A DNA stretch of 64,000 nt from Anatilimnocola aggregata (lineage in GTDB: Bacteria > Planctomycetota > Planctomycetia > Pirellulales > Pirellulaceae): positions 6,634,001 through 6,698,000 of the forward strand of contig NZ_CP036274.1 in the NCBI RefSeq assembly GCF_007747655.1, written 5' to 3'. This document shows positions 15,312-23,077 of the stretch, one piece after another. The notes under the pieces were generated by a model, which saw nothing but the letters and a program-made list of their open reading frames with translations, made no database searches and was not told the origin of the DNA. A program made the translations under genes and the position numbers. Positions within the stretch are counted from its first letter, which is position 1. Each line of letters opens with the position of its first letter.

Positions 15312-17873
15312 ATGGCTCCCACTGCTCAAAAAGTCGCGTCCTCAACTACCTCTGCTTTATTGCGGCCCGAACTTCTCGCGCCCGCTGGCGACCGAGATTG
15401 CATTCGCGCAGCCATTGAGAATGGGGCCGATGCTGTTTATTTCGGACTCGATCGCGGCTTTAACGCGCGGGCCCGCGCCAAGAATTTTGCCACCGAAGAA
15501 CTCCCCGAAATCATGCGGCAGTTGCACAGCCGCGGGGTGAAGGGCTACGTCACTCTTAACACGCTGATTTTTCCAAGTGAACTTGCTGAAGTTGAGCGGC
15601 ATGTAATTGAACTCGCGGAGGCAGGTGTCGATGCCGTGCTAGTGCAAGATTTAGGACTCGCGCGACTAGTGAAGGCAATTTGCCCTGACTTGGCCGTTCA
15701 TGCTTCGACACAAATGACCCTCAGCAGCAGTGAATGCATTGACGTGGCTCAGGAATTGGGGATTGAACGCGTCGTGCTGCCGCGGGAGTTGGCACTCGAC
15801 GAGATTCGCCTCATTCGAGCGGCGACAACCATGCAACTCGAAGTGTTTGTCCACGGCGCACTTTGTGTTGCATATTCCGGGCAATGCTTGACCAGTGAGT
15901 CGCTCGGCGGTCGTAGTGCCAATCGTGGGCAATGCGCGCAGGCCTGCCGCTTGCCTTATGACTTGCTCTGCGATGGCAAGCTGGTTGAAACTGGCGATCA
16001 AAAATATCTGCTTAGCCCGCAAGATCTGGCTGCTTATGAATTGATTCCGGAACTGGCCGAGCTTGGTGTCTGCTCGCTCAAGATCGAAGGTCGGCTGAAG
16101 ACACCCGAGTACGTTGCGAACATCACGCGCCATTATCGCCAGGCCATCGACGAAGCGCTGGCGGGTCGCGCGGTGAAGTTCCCCCCTGAAGAAGTCGAAG
16201 CGATGGAACTCTCATTCTCGCGTGGTTTCTCGCCGGGTTGGCTGAAGGGCTGCGATCACAAGATGCTCGTCCCCGCAATTAGTTCCGACAAACGGGGCGT
16301 GCTGCTGGGAACTGTGGAGTACGTTCGCAACGGCCGCGTTGCAGTGCAACTTGCGGCTTCTATCAAGCGCGGCGATGGCATCGTTTTCGATTGCGGCCGG
16401 GCCGAAGACGATCAGCAAGGCGGCCGTGTCTATGAAGTTTATCAACGAGGCCGTTCGCTAACGGAGCCGGTTAACATTGGCGTTGCCGAATTGACCTTCG
16501 CGCATGGAGCAATCAATTTTGAAGAGATTCAACCCGGCGGCGAAGTCTGGAAGACTGACGATCCGGAACTAACCAACCGCTTGCGCAAGACATTTGCCGC
16601 TGGCGTAATCAACCGCCGCGTGCCGGTCGACTTCGCCGTAACTGCGCACGAAGGCCAGCCGCTGCTCATTCGTGCGACCGCCGAAGGCCGGGCACCAATT
16701 GAAGTGGCTTCGTCGCAACCGCTCGAAGCTGCAAGGCAACACGTGCTCGACGAAGCCATGTTGCGCACCCAGTTGGGACGCCTCGGCAGCACTCCATTTG
16801 AGATAAGAAATCTGCAAGCGGAGATTACCGGCCGGCCCATGGTGCCACTCAGTGTGCTTGGCAAATTGCGGCACGAAGTGGTCAAAAAACTAACGGCCAC
16901 GATGGAACAAGTTCCCGAACGCCGCATTATTCGCGCTTCCGCCCTCAGTGAACTGCGAGCGACGTTGCCGGTCGATGCGACCCCTGCCGAGAACGATGCG
17001 GCACCGCAGTTGCATGTTCTCTGCCGCTCACTCGCGCAACTAAATGCGGTGCTCAAGTGCGCTGCCAACAGTGTGTATGTCGATTTCGCGGACATTCGCG
17101 AATATCGCGCCGCAGTGGAATTGGCCCACGAGGCCAGCGCCAAGATTTGGCTGGCTACACCGCGCATTCAAAAGCCGGGTGAAGCAGGCATTTTTCGCGC
17201 GCTCAGCAAGCATGGGGCCGATGGTGTTCTCGCCCGCAACCTTGCGGGACTTCGCTACTTTGTACAGCAGGGCTTGCCTGTGGTCGCCGATTTTTCGCTT
17301 AACTGTTCCAATGAACTGACGGCGCAGTGGCTCGATCAGCAAGGGGCCACGAGAATCTCCCCATCCTACGATCTCAATCGCGAGCAGTTGCTGGAACTGG
17401 TGGCAGCAGTTCCGACGAAGTGGCTCGAATGTGTAATTCACCAGCATATGCCCATGTTCCACATGGAGCATTGCGTGTTCTGTGCGATGCTCTCACCCGG
17501 TACCAATAAAAACAACTGCGGCCGCCCTTGTGATAATCATCAAGTGGCGCTACGCGACCGAATGGGCATCGATCATCCGCTCACGGCCGACGTGGGATGC
17601 CGCAATACGCTCTTCAATGCCGTGCCGCAAAGTGCGGCCGAAGTCGTTCCCGCGCTGCTAGCGCAGGGAGTGCGACACTTCCGCGTAGAACTGCTTGAAA
17701 TGGCCTCGCGTCAGGAGGAACAGCAGATTCTTCAGACGCTCGAACTCTATCGCCGGTTATTGCGCGGCGAAGTAACTGGACGCGAAGTCTGGAGCAAACT
17801 AAGCGCTGCCAACCGCGTTGGCGTCACCCGCGGCACTCTTGAGGAACGTCGCCATCCGCTGGCGATAATTTAG
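15312..17873 (+). CDS. Large U32-family protein with two Cys clusters
   Basis: The 853-residue protein starts with the peptidase U32 domain ('PELLAPAGDRDCIRAAIENG', 'ADAVYFGL', 'VKGYVTLNTL', 'VHASTQMTLSS'). Four cysteines expected to bind an iron-sulfur cluster are at C185, C192, C208 and C212 ('HGALCVAYSGQCLTSES', 'RGQCAQACRLPY'). The middle holds a DUF3656-like beta region. A second U32-type segment carries C721, C724, C736 and C740 ('EHCVFC', 'NNCGRPC'). Relatives such as RlhA, TrhP and UbiU/UbiV hydroxylate rRNA, tRNA or ubiquinone precursors rather than cut proteins. RNA modification is therefore likelier than proteolysis, but the substrate cannot be read from sequence. RlhA is near 650 residues, so this is a longer form. 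No clear ribosome binding site precedes the ATG. Confidence 0.87.
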   Translation: MAPTAQKVASSTTSALLRPELLAPAGDRDCIRAAIENGADAVYFGLDRGFNARARAKNFATEELPEIMRQLHSRGVKGYVTLNTLIFPSELAEVERHVIELAEAGVDAVLVQDLGLARLVKAICPDLAVHASTQMTLSSSECIDVAQELGIERVVLPRELALDEIRLIRAATTMQLEVFVHGALCVAYSGQCLTSESLGGRSANRGQCAQACRLPYDLLCDGKLVETGDQKYLLSPQDLAAYELIPELAELGVCSLKIEGRLKTPEYVANITRHYRQAIDEALAGRAVKFPPEEVEAMELSFSRGFSPGWLKGCDHKMLVPAISSDKRGVLLGTVEYVRNGRVAVQLAASIKRGDGIVFDCGRAEDDQQGGRVYEVYQRGRSLTEPVNIGVAELTFAHGAINFEEIQPGGEVWKTDDPELTNRLRKTFAAGVINRRVPVDFAVTAHEGQPLLIRATAEGRAPIEVASSQPLEAARQHVLDEAMLRTQLGRLGSTPFEIRNLQAEITGRPMVPLSVLGKLRHEVVKKLTATMEQVPERRIIRASALSELRATLPVDATPAENDAAPQLHVLCRSLAQLNAVLKCAANSVYVDFADIREYRAAVELAHEASAKIWLATPRIQKPGEAGIFRALSKHGADGVLARNLAGLRYFVQQGLPVVADFSLNCSNELTAQWLDQQGATRISPSYDLNREQLLELVAAVPTKWLECVIHQHMPMFHMEHCVFCAMLSPGTNKNNCGRPCDNHQVALRDRMGIDHPLTADVGCRNTLFNAVPQSAAEVVPALLAQGVRHFRVELLEMASRQEEQQILQTLELYRRLLRGEVTGREVWSKLSAANRVGVTRGTLEERRHPLAII

Positions 17874-17935
17874 CAGTTGGGACGACGAAGTGACACATAG
17901 CTCCAAGTTGCCGTAGCACCTTCTGTCATCGGCAA

Positions 17936-17952
17936 AATGTCTTAAAGACATT
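17936..17952. repeat. Perfect 17-base palindrome
   Basis: AATGTCTTAAAGACATT is symmetric around one central A and lies in the 180-base gap between the convergent U32 gene and histidine kinase gene. It could be an operator or a weak transcript-ending hairpin; the eight-base arms leave almost no loop. No function can be assigned. Confidence 0.4.
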
Positions 17953-18053
17953 ATCTCTAGGTTGAGGCATATTGATGATTGCATTGTGCTAATGCCGTGA
18001 TAATTTGCTCGCCGGAGATACCTCTAAATCAGCCGTATAGGCGAGTTTGCTCG

Positions 18054-18785
18054 TCAATCCCCCAGCCGCAGCGGCGTGGGGAACTCAAGCGTGAACTGCG
18101 TGCCGCGGCCGACCTGGCTGTGAACGTCAATGCGGCCGCCGTGGGCTTCGATAATCTTGCGAGCCGTGGGTAGGCCGAGGCCGGAGCCGCCGCTCTTGGT
18201 CGTGTAGAACGCTTCGAACATCCGCATGGCCGTTCGCTCGTCCATTCCGCAGCCCGTGTCGATCAAGTCGAGAGCTACACCAGTACGCGTGAGGCGAGTG
18301 CGAGCGACGAACTGTCCGCCGGTGGGCATCGCTTCGAGTGCGTTCTTCACCAGGTTCACCAGCGCTGCTTGGACTGTTTCAGGGTCCAGCTTGACGCTCG
18401 GCAAATCCGGATCGAGGTAGCGAATCACTTCCACGCCGTTTTCGATCGCTTGCGGTTCGAACAGGTCGAGCACTCGTTCGATTTGCTCGTTAAGATTGCC
18501 CAGGCGGAGTTCCAGATTCCGCAGCCGCGAAAAGCGCAGAAAATCGTTCAGCAGATTTTCGAGCCGCGTGCATTGGCGCGTGACCATCTCGATCTTGGCG
18601 AGGGCGCGGCGTTCTTTGGGCGTAGCTGGATCGGCGAAGTCTTCCGCTAACAACTCCATGTTCATCCGAATTACGGAGAGCGGGTTCTTTATCTCGTGCG
18701 CTAGCGAGCCGGCCAGTTCGGCCAGTTCGACATACTGCGCCCGCAGTTCCTCGGGTGAAGCCGGCAGCGGAGTTTCATCAACCAT
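18054..18785 (-). CDS. Small soluble sensor histidine kinase
   Basis: The 243-residue protein contains only the kinase core. The H-box is 'LAHEIKNPLSVIRMNMELL' with H30, followed by the N-box 'LVKNALEAMP' (N148), G1 'DTGCGMD' (166-172), F-box 'MFEAFYTTK' and G2 'GSGLGLP' (190-196). It should autophosphorylate and hand phosphate to a receiver. It has no membrane segment or PAS/GAF sensor, so its signal must come through a partner. The start at 18785 is preferred because the longer open frame (to 18914) would be translated from a dispersed repeat. No response-regulator gene is adjacent. It lies downstream of pnp, beyond the repeat and a terminator. Confidence 0.85.
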   Translation of the reverse strand: MVDETPLPASPEELRAQYVELAELAGSLAHEIKNPLSVIRMNMELLAEDFADPATPKERRALAKIEMVTRQCTRLENLLNDFLRFSRLRNLELRLGNLNEQIERVLDLFEPQAIENGVEVIRYLDPDLPSVKLDPETVQAALVNLVKNALEAMPTGGQFVARTRLTRTGVALDLIDTGCGMDERTAMRMFEAFYTTKSGGSGLGLPTARKIIEAHGGRIDVHSQVGRGTQFTLEFPTPLRLGD

Positions 18786-18817
18786 CAGCTGGCCCTGAGA
18801 CAGGAGGTCGGTATTAC

Positions 18818-18900
18818 GTGGGACAGGCATCCTGCCTGTCATGAAATTTTTCACAGGCTGGAAGCCTATGCCACGAAGACAGGCTGAGAGCCTATCCCAC
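18818..18900. repeat. Composite repeat of three ~23-base units
   Basis: The segment holds three related units. Unit 1 (18818-18840, GTGGGACAGGCATCCTGCCT then GTC) is inverted relative to unit 2 (18853-18874, ACAGGCTGGAAGCCTATGCC then AC) and unit 3 (18878-18900, GACAGGCTGAGAGCCTATCC then CAC). Units 1 and 3 are inverted copies and can pair as a long hairpin. It sits between the pnp terminator and the histidine kinase gene. Translated on the minus strand it gives phrases like 'MTGRMPVPRN', a common false N-terminus in annotations of such genomes. It looks like a dispersed REP/MITE element. Confidence 0.75.
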
Positions 18901-18915
18901 GTTGGAAAATACAAA

Positions 18916-18941
18916 ACCCGCGAGAACGACTTCCCGCGGGT
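18916..18941 (-). terminator. Rho-independent terminator of pnp
   Basis: ACCCGCG (18916-18922) pairs with CGCGGGT (18935-18941) around a 12-base loop. On the minus strand the stem is followed by TTTTGTATTTTCC. It lies about 30 bases after the pnp stop codon, and the histidine kinase gene lies beyond it. Confidence 0.8.
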
Positions 18942-18972
18942 CTTGATTATGAACGCTGAAAGCTAGTTTTGC

Positions 18973-21258
18973 CTAGCGACGGTCTCGACCGCCACCGCCA
19001 CCTCGGCCGCGACCACCGCCGCCGCCTCGATCGCCCCCACGGTCATGACGCGGACGGTCGCCGCGATCTCCACCACGGTCACCACCCCGATCGTCGCGTG
19101 GCGGACGAGGAGGACGTGGTTCGCCACCTTCTCCCGGCGGGCCTTCTTTCGAAGCCAGTTCATCGGGTAGACCGAGTTCTTCCAAGGCCCGACGACGGCT
19201 GAGCTTCACGCGGTCGTGATCGTCAACGTCGATGACCAGCACCTTCATTTCGTCGCCGACGCGGCAGATATCGCCGACCGAGCTGACGAAACCACCAGCC
19301 AGTTCGCTGATGTGAACCAGGCCATCGCGGCCGGGCAGAATTTCGACGAAGGCACCGAAATCCTTGATGCTGCTGACCTTGCCGTTGTAGATCTTGCCGA
19401 TCTGCACGGTGGCCGTGACGGCTTCGACTTGAGCTAAAGCGGCTTCGGCCCATTCGCGATTGCTGCTCGCGATGGTCACGATGCCGCTGTCGTCCACTTC
19501 GATCACGCAACCCGTGGCTTCTTGAATGCCACGGATCATCTTGCCGCCAGGACCAATGAGAGCGCCGATCTTCTCGGGGTCAATGGTCGTGCGGAGCAAG
19601 CGCGGAGCGTAGAGGGAGATGTCTTCTTTCGGACGCGAGATGCACGAAAGCATCTTGCGCAGGATCTGAATCCGGGCTTCGCGCGATTGCTCGAACGTCG
19701 CCTTGATGATCTCCTTGCTGATGCCTTCGATCTTCAGATCGAGCTGAATGCCCGTGATGCCGTTTTGGGTTCCGGCAATCTTAAAGTCCATATCGCCGAA
19801 GTGGTCTTCGTCACCGATGATGTCGGTGAGCAAGCACCATTCGGTTTCCGATTGCTGCACCAGACCGACCGAGATACCGGCGACTGGATTGCTGATTGGC
19901 ACACCCGCGGCCATCAGGCCGAGCGTCGCACCGCACACGCTGGCCATCGACGAGCTGCCGTTCGATTCCAGAATGTCGCTGATGACGCGAATTGTGTAAG
20001 GGAACTCTTCGGGCGAAGGAAGAACGGGTGCGACGCTCCGTTCGGCCAAGGCGCCGTGGCCAATTTCGCGACGACCCGGACCGCGAATCGGGCGGCATTC
20101 GCCGACCGAGAAGGACGGGAAGTTGTAATCGAGCATGAACTTCTTCGAGTACTCTTCGAACAGGCCATCGACCCGTTGCTCGTCACGTGAGGTGCCGAGC
20201 GTGATGGTCACGAGGGCTTGCGTTTCACCACGTTGGAACACAGCCGAGCCGTGTACGCGGGGCAACACATCGACTTCGCATTCGATGTTACGCAGCGACT
20301 TGTTGTCGCGGCCATCGGGACGGTTGCCAGAGAGAATCAGGTCGCGAACGACGATCTCTTCGAATTCGTGCCACACCGACGAGAAGCGTTCGGGCTTGTA
20401 AGCGCCGTCAGCCTTGGGATCGGGAATGATGGCGGCCAAGGCTTGAGCCTTGACTGCCTTCACAGCTTCAGCGCGGGCTTGCTTCCCAGAGGTCAACTTG
20501 GCGGAACGATAGGCGTCGTAGTAGCCACTCTTGATGCGGTCCATCAGGCCGTCATCGGGCGGCGCGACGTAATCGGGGCGCTTGACGCCCACCTTGTCCG
20601 CAAATTCGCGCTGCATCTGGCAGATTTCGATAATCACCTGATGGGCGAACAGAATCGCCTCGTACATGTCGTTTTCGCTCATTTCGCGAGCAAAGCCTTC
20701 GATCATGGCGACCGAGGTTTCGCTGCCCGAGACGATGAGGTCGAGATCGCTCTCTTCCAAGTCGTCTTGACTCGGGAACGGAATGAACGTGCCATTCACG
20801 CGGCCCACGCGAACCGAGGCGATGGGCCCGCGGAACGGCAGGTTCGAAATGAACAGGGCACAAGCGATACCATTCATCGCGAGGACGTCGGCGTCGTTTT
20901 GGGCGTCGCTCGACATGACCATCGCCTGGCATTGCACTTCGTCGCGGTATCCCTTGGGGAACAGCGGGCGAATCGGGCGATCGCAGAGGCGCGAGGTCAG
21001 AATTTCTTTCGTGGTCGGGCGACCTTCCCGCTTGATGAAGCCGCCGGGGAACTTGCCCGCGGCAGCAACTCGCTCGCGATAGTCGCAAGTGAGGGGGAAG
21101 AAATCCTGGCCAGGTCGGCCGGCACCACCCACAACCGCGTTCAGAACGACGGTGTCCGCATATTGGGCGAGAACAGCTCCCGCTGCCTGCTTGGCGAGAA
21201 AACCTGTTTCGAACGAAAGAGTATGACTGCCGATTTTCTTTTCGACGCGATGCTTCAC
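18973..21258 (-). CDS. pnp: Polyribonucleotide nucleotidyltransferase with RGG tail
   Basis: The 761-residue protein is PNPase, the phosphate-dependent 3'-5' RNA exonuclease. Two RNase PH domains are clear: 'LTCDYRERVAAAGKFPGGFI' and 'RPIRPLFPKGY' in the first, 'RVHGSAVFQRGETQALVTIT' and 'VISDILESNGSSSMASVCGA' with 'DIIGDEDHFGDMDFKIAGT' in the second. A KH domain with 'IGALIGPGGKMIRGI' (about 560-620) and an S1 domain with 'NGKVSSIKDFGAFVEILPGR' (about 620-690) follow. The last ~60 residues are a Gly/Arg/Asp-rich tail of repeated RGGD units, which is unusual and may bind RNA. The start is GTG at 21258, after AGGT; the protein begins 'MKHRVEKKIGSHTLSFETG', the normal N-terminus. rpsO lies upstream, as in many bacteria. 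Confidence 0.96.
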   Translation of the reverse strand: MKHRVEKKIGSHTLSFETGFLAKQAAGAVLAQYADTVVLNAVVGGAGRPGQDFFPLTCDYRERVAAAGKFPGGFIKREGRPTTKEILTSRLCDRPIRPLFPKGYRDEVQCQAMVMSSDAQNDADVLAMNGIACALFISNLPFRGPIASVRVGRVNGTFIPFPSQDDLEESDLDLIVSGSETSVAMIEGFAREMSENDMYEAILFAHQVIIEICQMQREFADKVGVKRPDYVAPPDDGLMDRIKSGYYDAYRSAKLTSGKQARAEAVKAVKAQALAAIIPDPKADGAYKPERFSSVWHEFEEIVVRDLILSGNRPDGRDNKSLRNIECEVDVLPRVHGSAVFQRGETQALVTITLGTSRDEQRVDGLFEEYSKKFMLDYNFPSFSVGECRPIRGPGRREIGHGALAERSVAPVLPSPEEFPYTIRVISDILESNGSSSMASVCGATLGLMAAGVPISNPVAGISVGLVQQSETEWCLLTDIIGDEDHFGDMDFKIAGTQNGITGIQLDLKIEGISKEIIKATFEQSREARIQILRKMLSCISRPKEDISLYAPRLLRTTIDPEKIGALIGPGGKMIRGIQEATGCVIEVDDSGIVTIASSNREWAEAALAQVEAVTATVQIGKIYNGKVSSIKDFGAFVEILPGRDGLVHISELAGGFVSSVGDICRVGDEMKVLVIDVDDHDRVKLSRRRALEELGLPDELASKEGPPGEGGEPRPPRPPRDDRGGDRGGDRGDRPRHDRGGDRGGGGGRGRGGGGGRDRR

Positions 21259-21738
21259 TGCTGCTACCTGATACTTTCTTTTCCTATGTTCCGGCTGCGA
21301 CCGCTGCCCGCTTCAACTGAATATTCAGACTGAAAAAAAGGACAACACAAACGGTTGCGAACTGCGCGAACCTGAGACCACGAAACGGGGACTTGCAGAA
21401 GAGTTATGTTGCGATTGACGAAGCAAGACTAACCGCCCACTCTGCTAGACAGATGCGAGAGCGCGCGAACATCCAACTAACCATCAGCTCCACCGAGACT
21501 GAGGATGGCTAGCTACTCGACGCGTGGAAGACACATTCCATTGACAGACCAGCTACCTGGCCAATCAAGCCCTGCCAATCAGGGCTGACATCATTCACGC
21601 CCAGTGCCAAATGGCCCGCTGAGCGCCGTACTTCAGAACGTAAACGGTAGAGAAAACCAATTTTCTCGACGACTATCTGTCTGCTCGGATCCAACTGCTG
21701 GCCACGAACGGGTTCGTGGCAACCAATCCACCACCCAA
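21259..21738. other. rpsO-pnp intergenic region
   Basis: No gene is seen in these 480 bases. They are transcribed as spacer if rpsO and pnp form one unit, or hold a pnp promoter if not. Contents are the hairpin at 21701-21720 just after rpsO and a smaller one, AGCCCTG (21568-21574) with CAGGGCT (21580-21586). The pnp GTG start and its AGGT ribosome binding site are at the left end. No strong promoter stands out. Confidence 0.55.
21701..21720 (-). promoter_or_regulatory. Hairpin after rpsO (attenuator or processing site)
   Basis: GCCACGAA (21701-21708) pairs with TTCGTGGC (21713-21720) around CGGG, 18 bases after the rpsO stop on the minus strand. No T tract follows, so it is not a textbook terminator. 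In Escherichia coli a terminator and RNase III site lie between rpsO and pnp, and this stem occupies the same place. Its function is inferred from position. Confidence 0.5.
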
Positions 21739-22008
21739 CTACTTACGAATACCAAGCTTACCGATGATTTCGGTGTAGCCGGCCGCATTCTCGCGACGCA
21801 GGTAGTCGAGCAACGTGCGACGACGGCTGACGAGCGCCAGCAGCCCACGGCGGCTGTGGTAGTCTTTGTCGTGCGTGCGCATGTGCTCGGTCAGGTTGTT
21901 GATGCGGGCTGTCAGCACCGCAATTTGCACCTCGGGCGAACCAGAGTCTGTTTCACTCCGGCGATACTCAGAAATCAACTCTGTTTTACGTTCTTTCGTA
22001 ACTGTCAT
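21739..22008 (-). CDS. rpsO: 30S ribosomal protein S15
   Basis: The 89-residue protein is the normal length for S15 and shows the family text throughout: '[20 protein letters not shown]', '[20 protein letters not shown]', '[20 protein letters not shown]'. S15 binds 16S rRNA early in assembly of the small subunit platform. 'DTGSPEVQ'-type residues and the 'HSRRGL' segment are those that contact rRNA. The ATG at 22008 is preceded by GGCGGA, with a stronger GGAGGA further upstream. S15 often represses its own translation through a structured leader; no specific leader structure is assigned here. pnp follows on the same strand after 480 bases. Confidence 0.97.
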   Translation of the reverse strand: MTVTKERKTELISEYRRSETDSGSPEVQIAVLTARINNLTEHMRTHDKDYHSRRGLLALVSRRRTLLDYLRRENAAGYTEIIGKLGIRK

Positions 22009-22367
22009 ATTCCGCCGTCATTCCTCCACGCGGCCGAGCGGCAATGCCTGCCCAGCCTGGGTGCAACGAACTATCCTTCAGTGCCGTTTTTTGGCCCCTT
22101 TGGCCTCTTGGCATGTGACCGGAACTGGTCCTTACGTCACCCAAACCCAAAAACGATAAGCCAGTGAGTTTACCAGCGGGAGAAGAGATTGCAAGGGCGT
22201 TTTGGAAGAAGAGTGGGTGAGGGAGAATCGAAATCAAACTCCGCCCCCGGGGGTTTAACGGCTTTTGACCAGCTCGCCCGCGCAGTTCGATGGCAGAAAT
22301 GTAGTGCAAAAGCAAATGAACCCCCGCCGCAGGGGCGGGGGCAAAAGGAGGTTGCTGTTGAAGCTGG
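22009..22367. other. Intergenic region upstream of rpsO
   Basis: No gene is supported. It should contain the rpsO promoter and leader (minus strand) and holds the terminator of the HD-domain gene at 22321-22341. The run CCCCCGGGGG (22244-22253) is a self-complementary GC block between them. Confidence 0.5.
22321..22341 (-). terminator. Probable terminator of the HD-domain gene
   Basis: CCCCCGCC (22321-22328) pairs with GGCGGGGG (22334-22341). On the minus strand the stem is followed by TTCATTTGCTTTTGC, a moderately T-rich tail. It lies 26 bases after the stop codon of the gene at 22368-23042. Confidence 0.65.
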
Positions 22368-23042
22368 CTACCTCTGCCCCTTCCATTCAGCAAAAAACTG
22401 CTCCAGGAACTGTTCCATAAACCGATGCCGCTCGGAAGCTAGCTGCCGGCCAACGTTCGTGTTCATCCGGTCCTTGAGGAGGAGCAGCTTTTCATAGAAA
22501 TGGTTGATCGTGGGGCCGGTGTTCTTTTTATAGGAGCCAAATGAGTCGTGCGGCGTCGGAGGGACGGCCGGGTCGTACATTTCGCGTCCCTTGTGACCGC
22601 CATAGGCGAACGCGCGACCAATGCCGACCGCGCCGATAGCATCAAGCCGGTCTGCGTCCTGTACGCACATGCCTTCGAGAGTCTTCATAGGAGTCGCGAC
22701 GCCAGCTCCTTTGAACGAGAGCGTGGCGATGATATCGCAAACCTGGTCGATCGTTTCTTTCGGCACACCGAGCCCCATCATCCAATCGCGGGCTGCTCGC
22801 GGTCCGGCTTCCTCGTCGCCGCCGTGAAATTTCCAATCGGCAATGTCGTGCAGCAAGGCAGCCAACTCCACGACGAACAGGTCGGCCCCTTCACCCTTGC
22901 CGATCCCCACCGCCGTTTTCCAGACTCGCTCGATGTGATGAAAATCGTGCCCCGAGCTATCGCCGGTTAGCAGTTTGCGAATGTGGTCGGCGGTAGCTTC
23001 GAGAATATCGGACTGAGCGCACGAACTGAGCGGCTGAGACAT
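22368..23042 (-). CDS. HD-domain phosphohydrolase
   Basis: The 224-residue protein has the metal-binding H...HD...D pattern of HD hydrolases: H36 in 'GHDFHHIERV', H65-D66 in 'LLHDIAD' and D129 in 'VQDADRLDAIGAVGIGR'. The last motif and the overall length are typical of the YedJ-like subgroup of predicted nucleotide or phosphate-ester hydrolases. A C-terminal segment 'TGPTINHFYEKLLLLKDRMN' is also usual there. It is cytoplasmic; the substrate is unknown. GGAG lies about nine bases before the ATG. The cytochrome gene upstream on the same strand ends 35 bases away, so the two may be co-transcribed. Confidence 0.85.
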   Translation of the reverse strand: MSQPLSSCAQSDILEATADHIRKLLTGDSSGHDFHHIERVWKTAVGIGKGEGADLFVVELAALLHDIADWKFHGGDEEAGPRAARDWMMGLGVPKETIDQVCDIIATLSFKGAGVATPMKTLEGMCVQDADRLDAIGAVGIGRAFAYGGHKGREMYDPAVPPTPHDSFGSYKKNTGPTINHFYEKLLLLKDRMNTNVGRQLASERHRFMEQFLEQFFAEWKGQR

Positions 23043-23077
23043 CTGGGAAACTCCGTTTTCGAATGATGTGCGAGTAA

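Noticed and set aside
18786-18914. N-terminal extension of the histidine kinase
   Set aside because: The residues are encoded by the three-unit dispersed repeat, so the start at 18785 is preferred.
20218-21333. 371-codon open frame on the plus strand opposite pnp
   Set aside because: It is entirely antisense to the clearly coding pnp gene, has an amino acid mix typical of a shadow frame and matches no family pattern.
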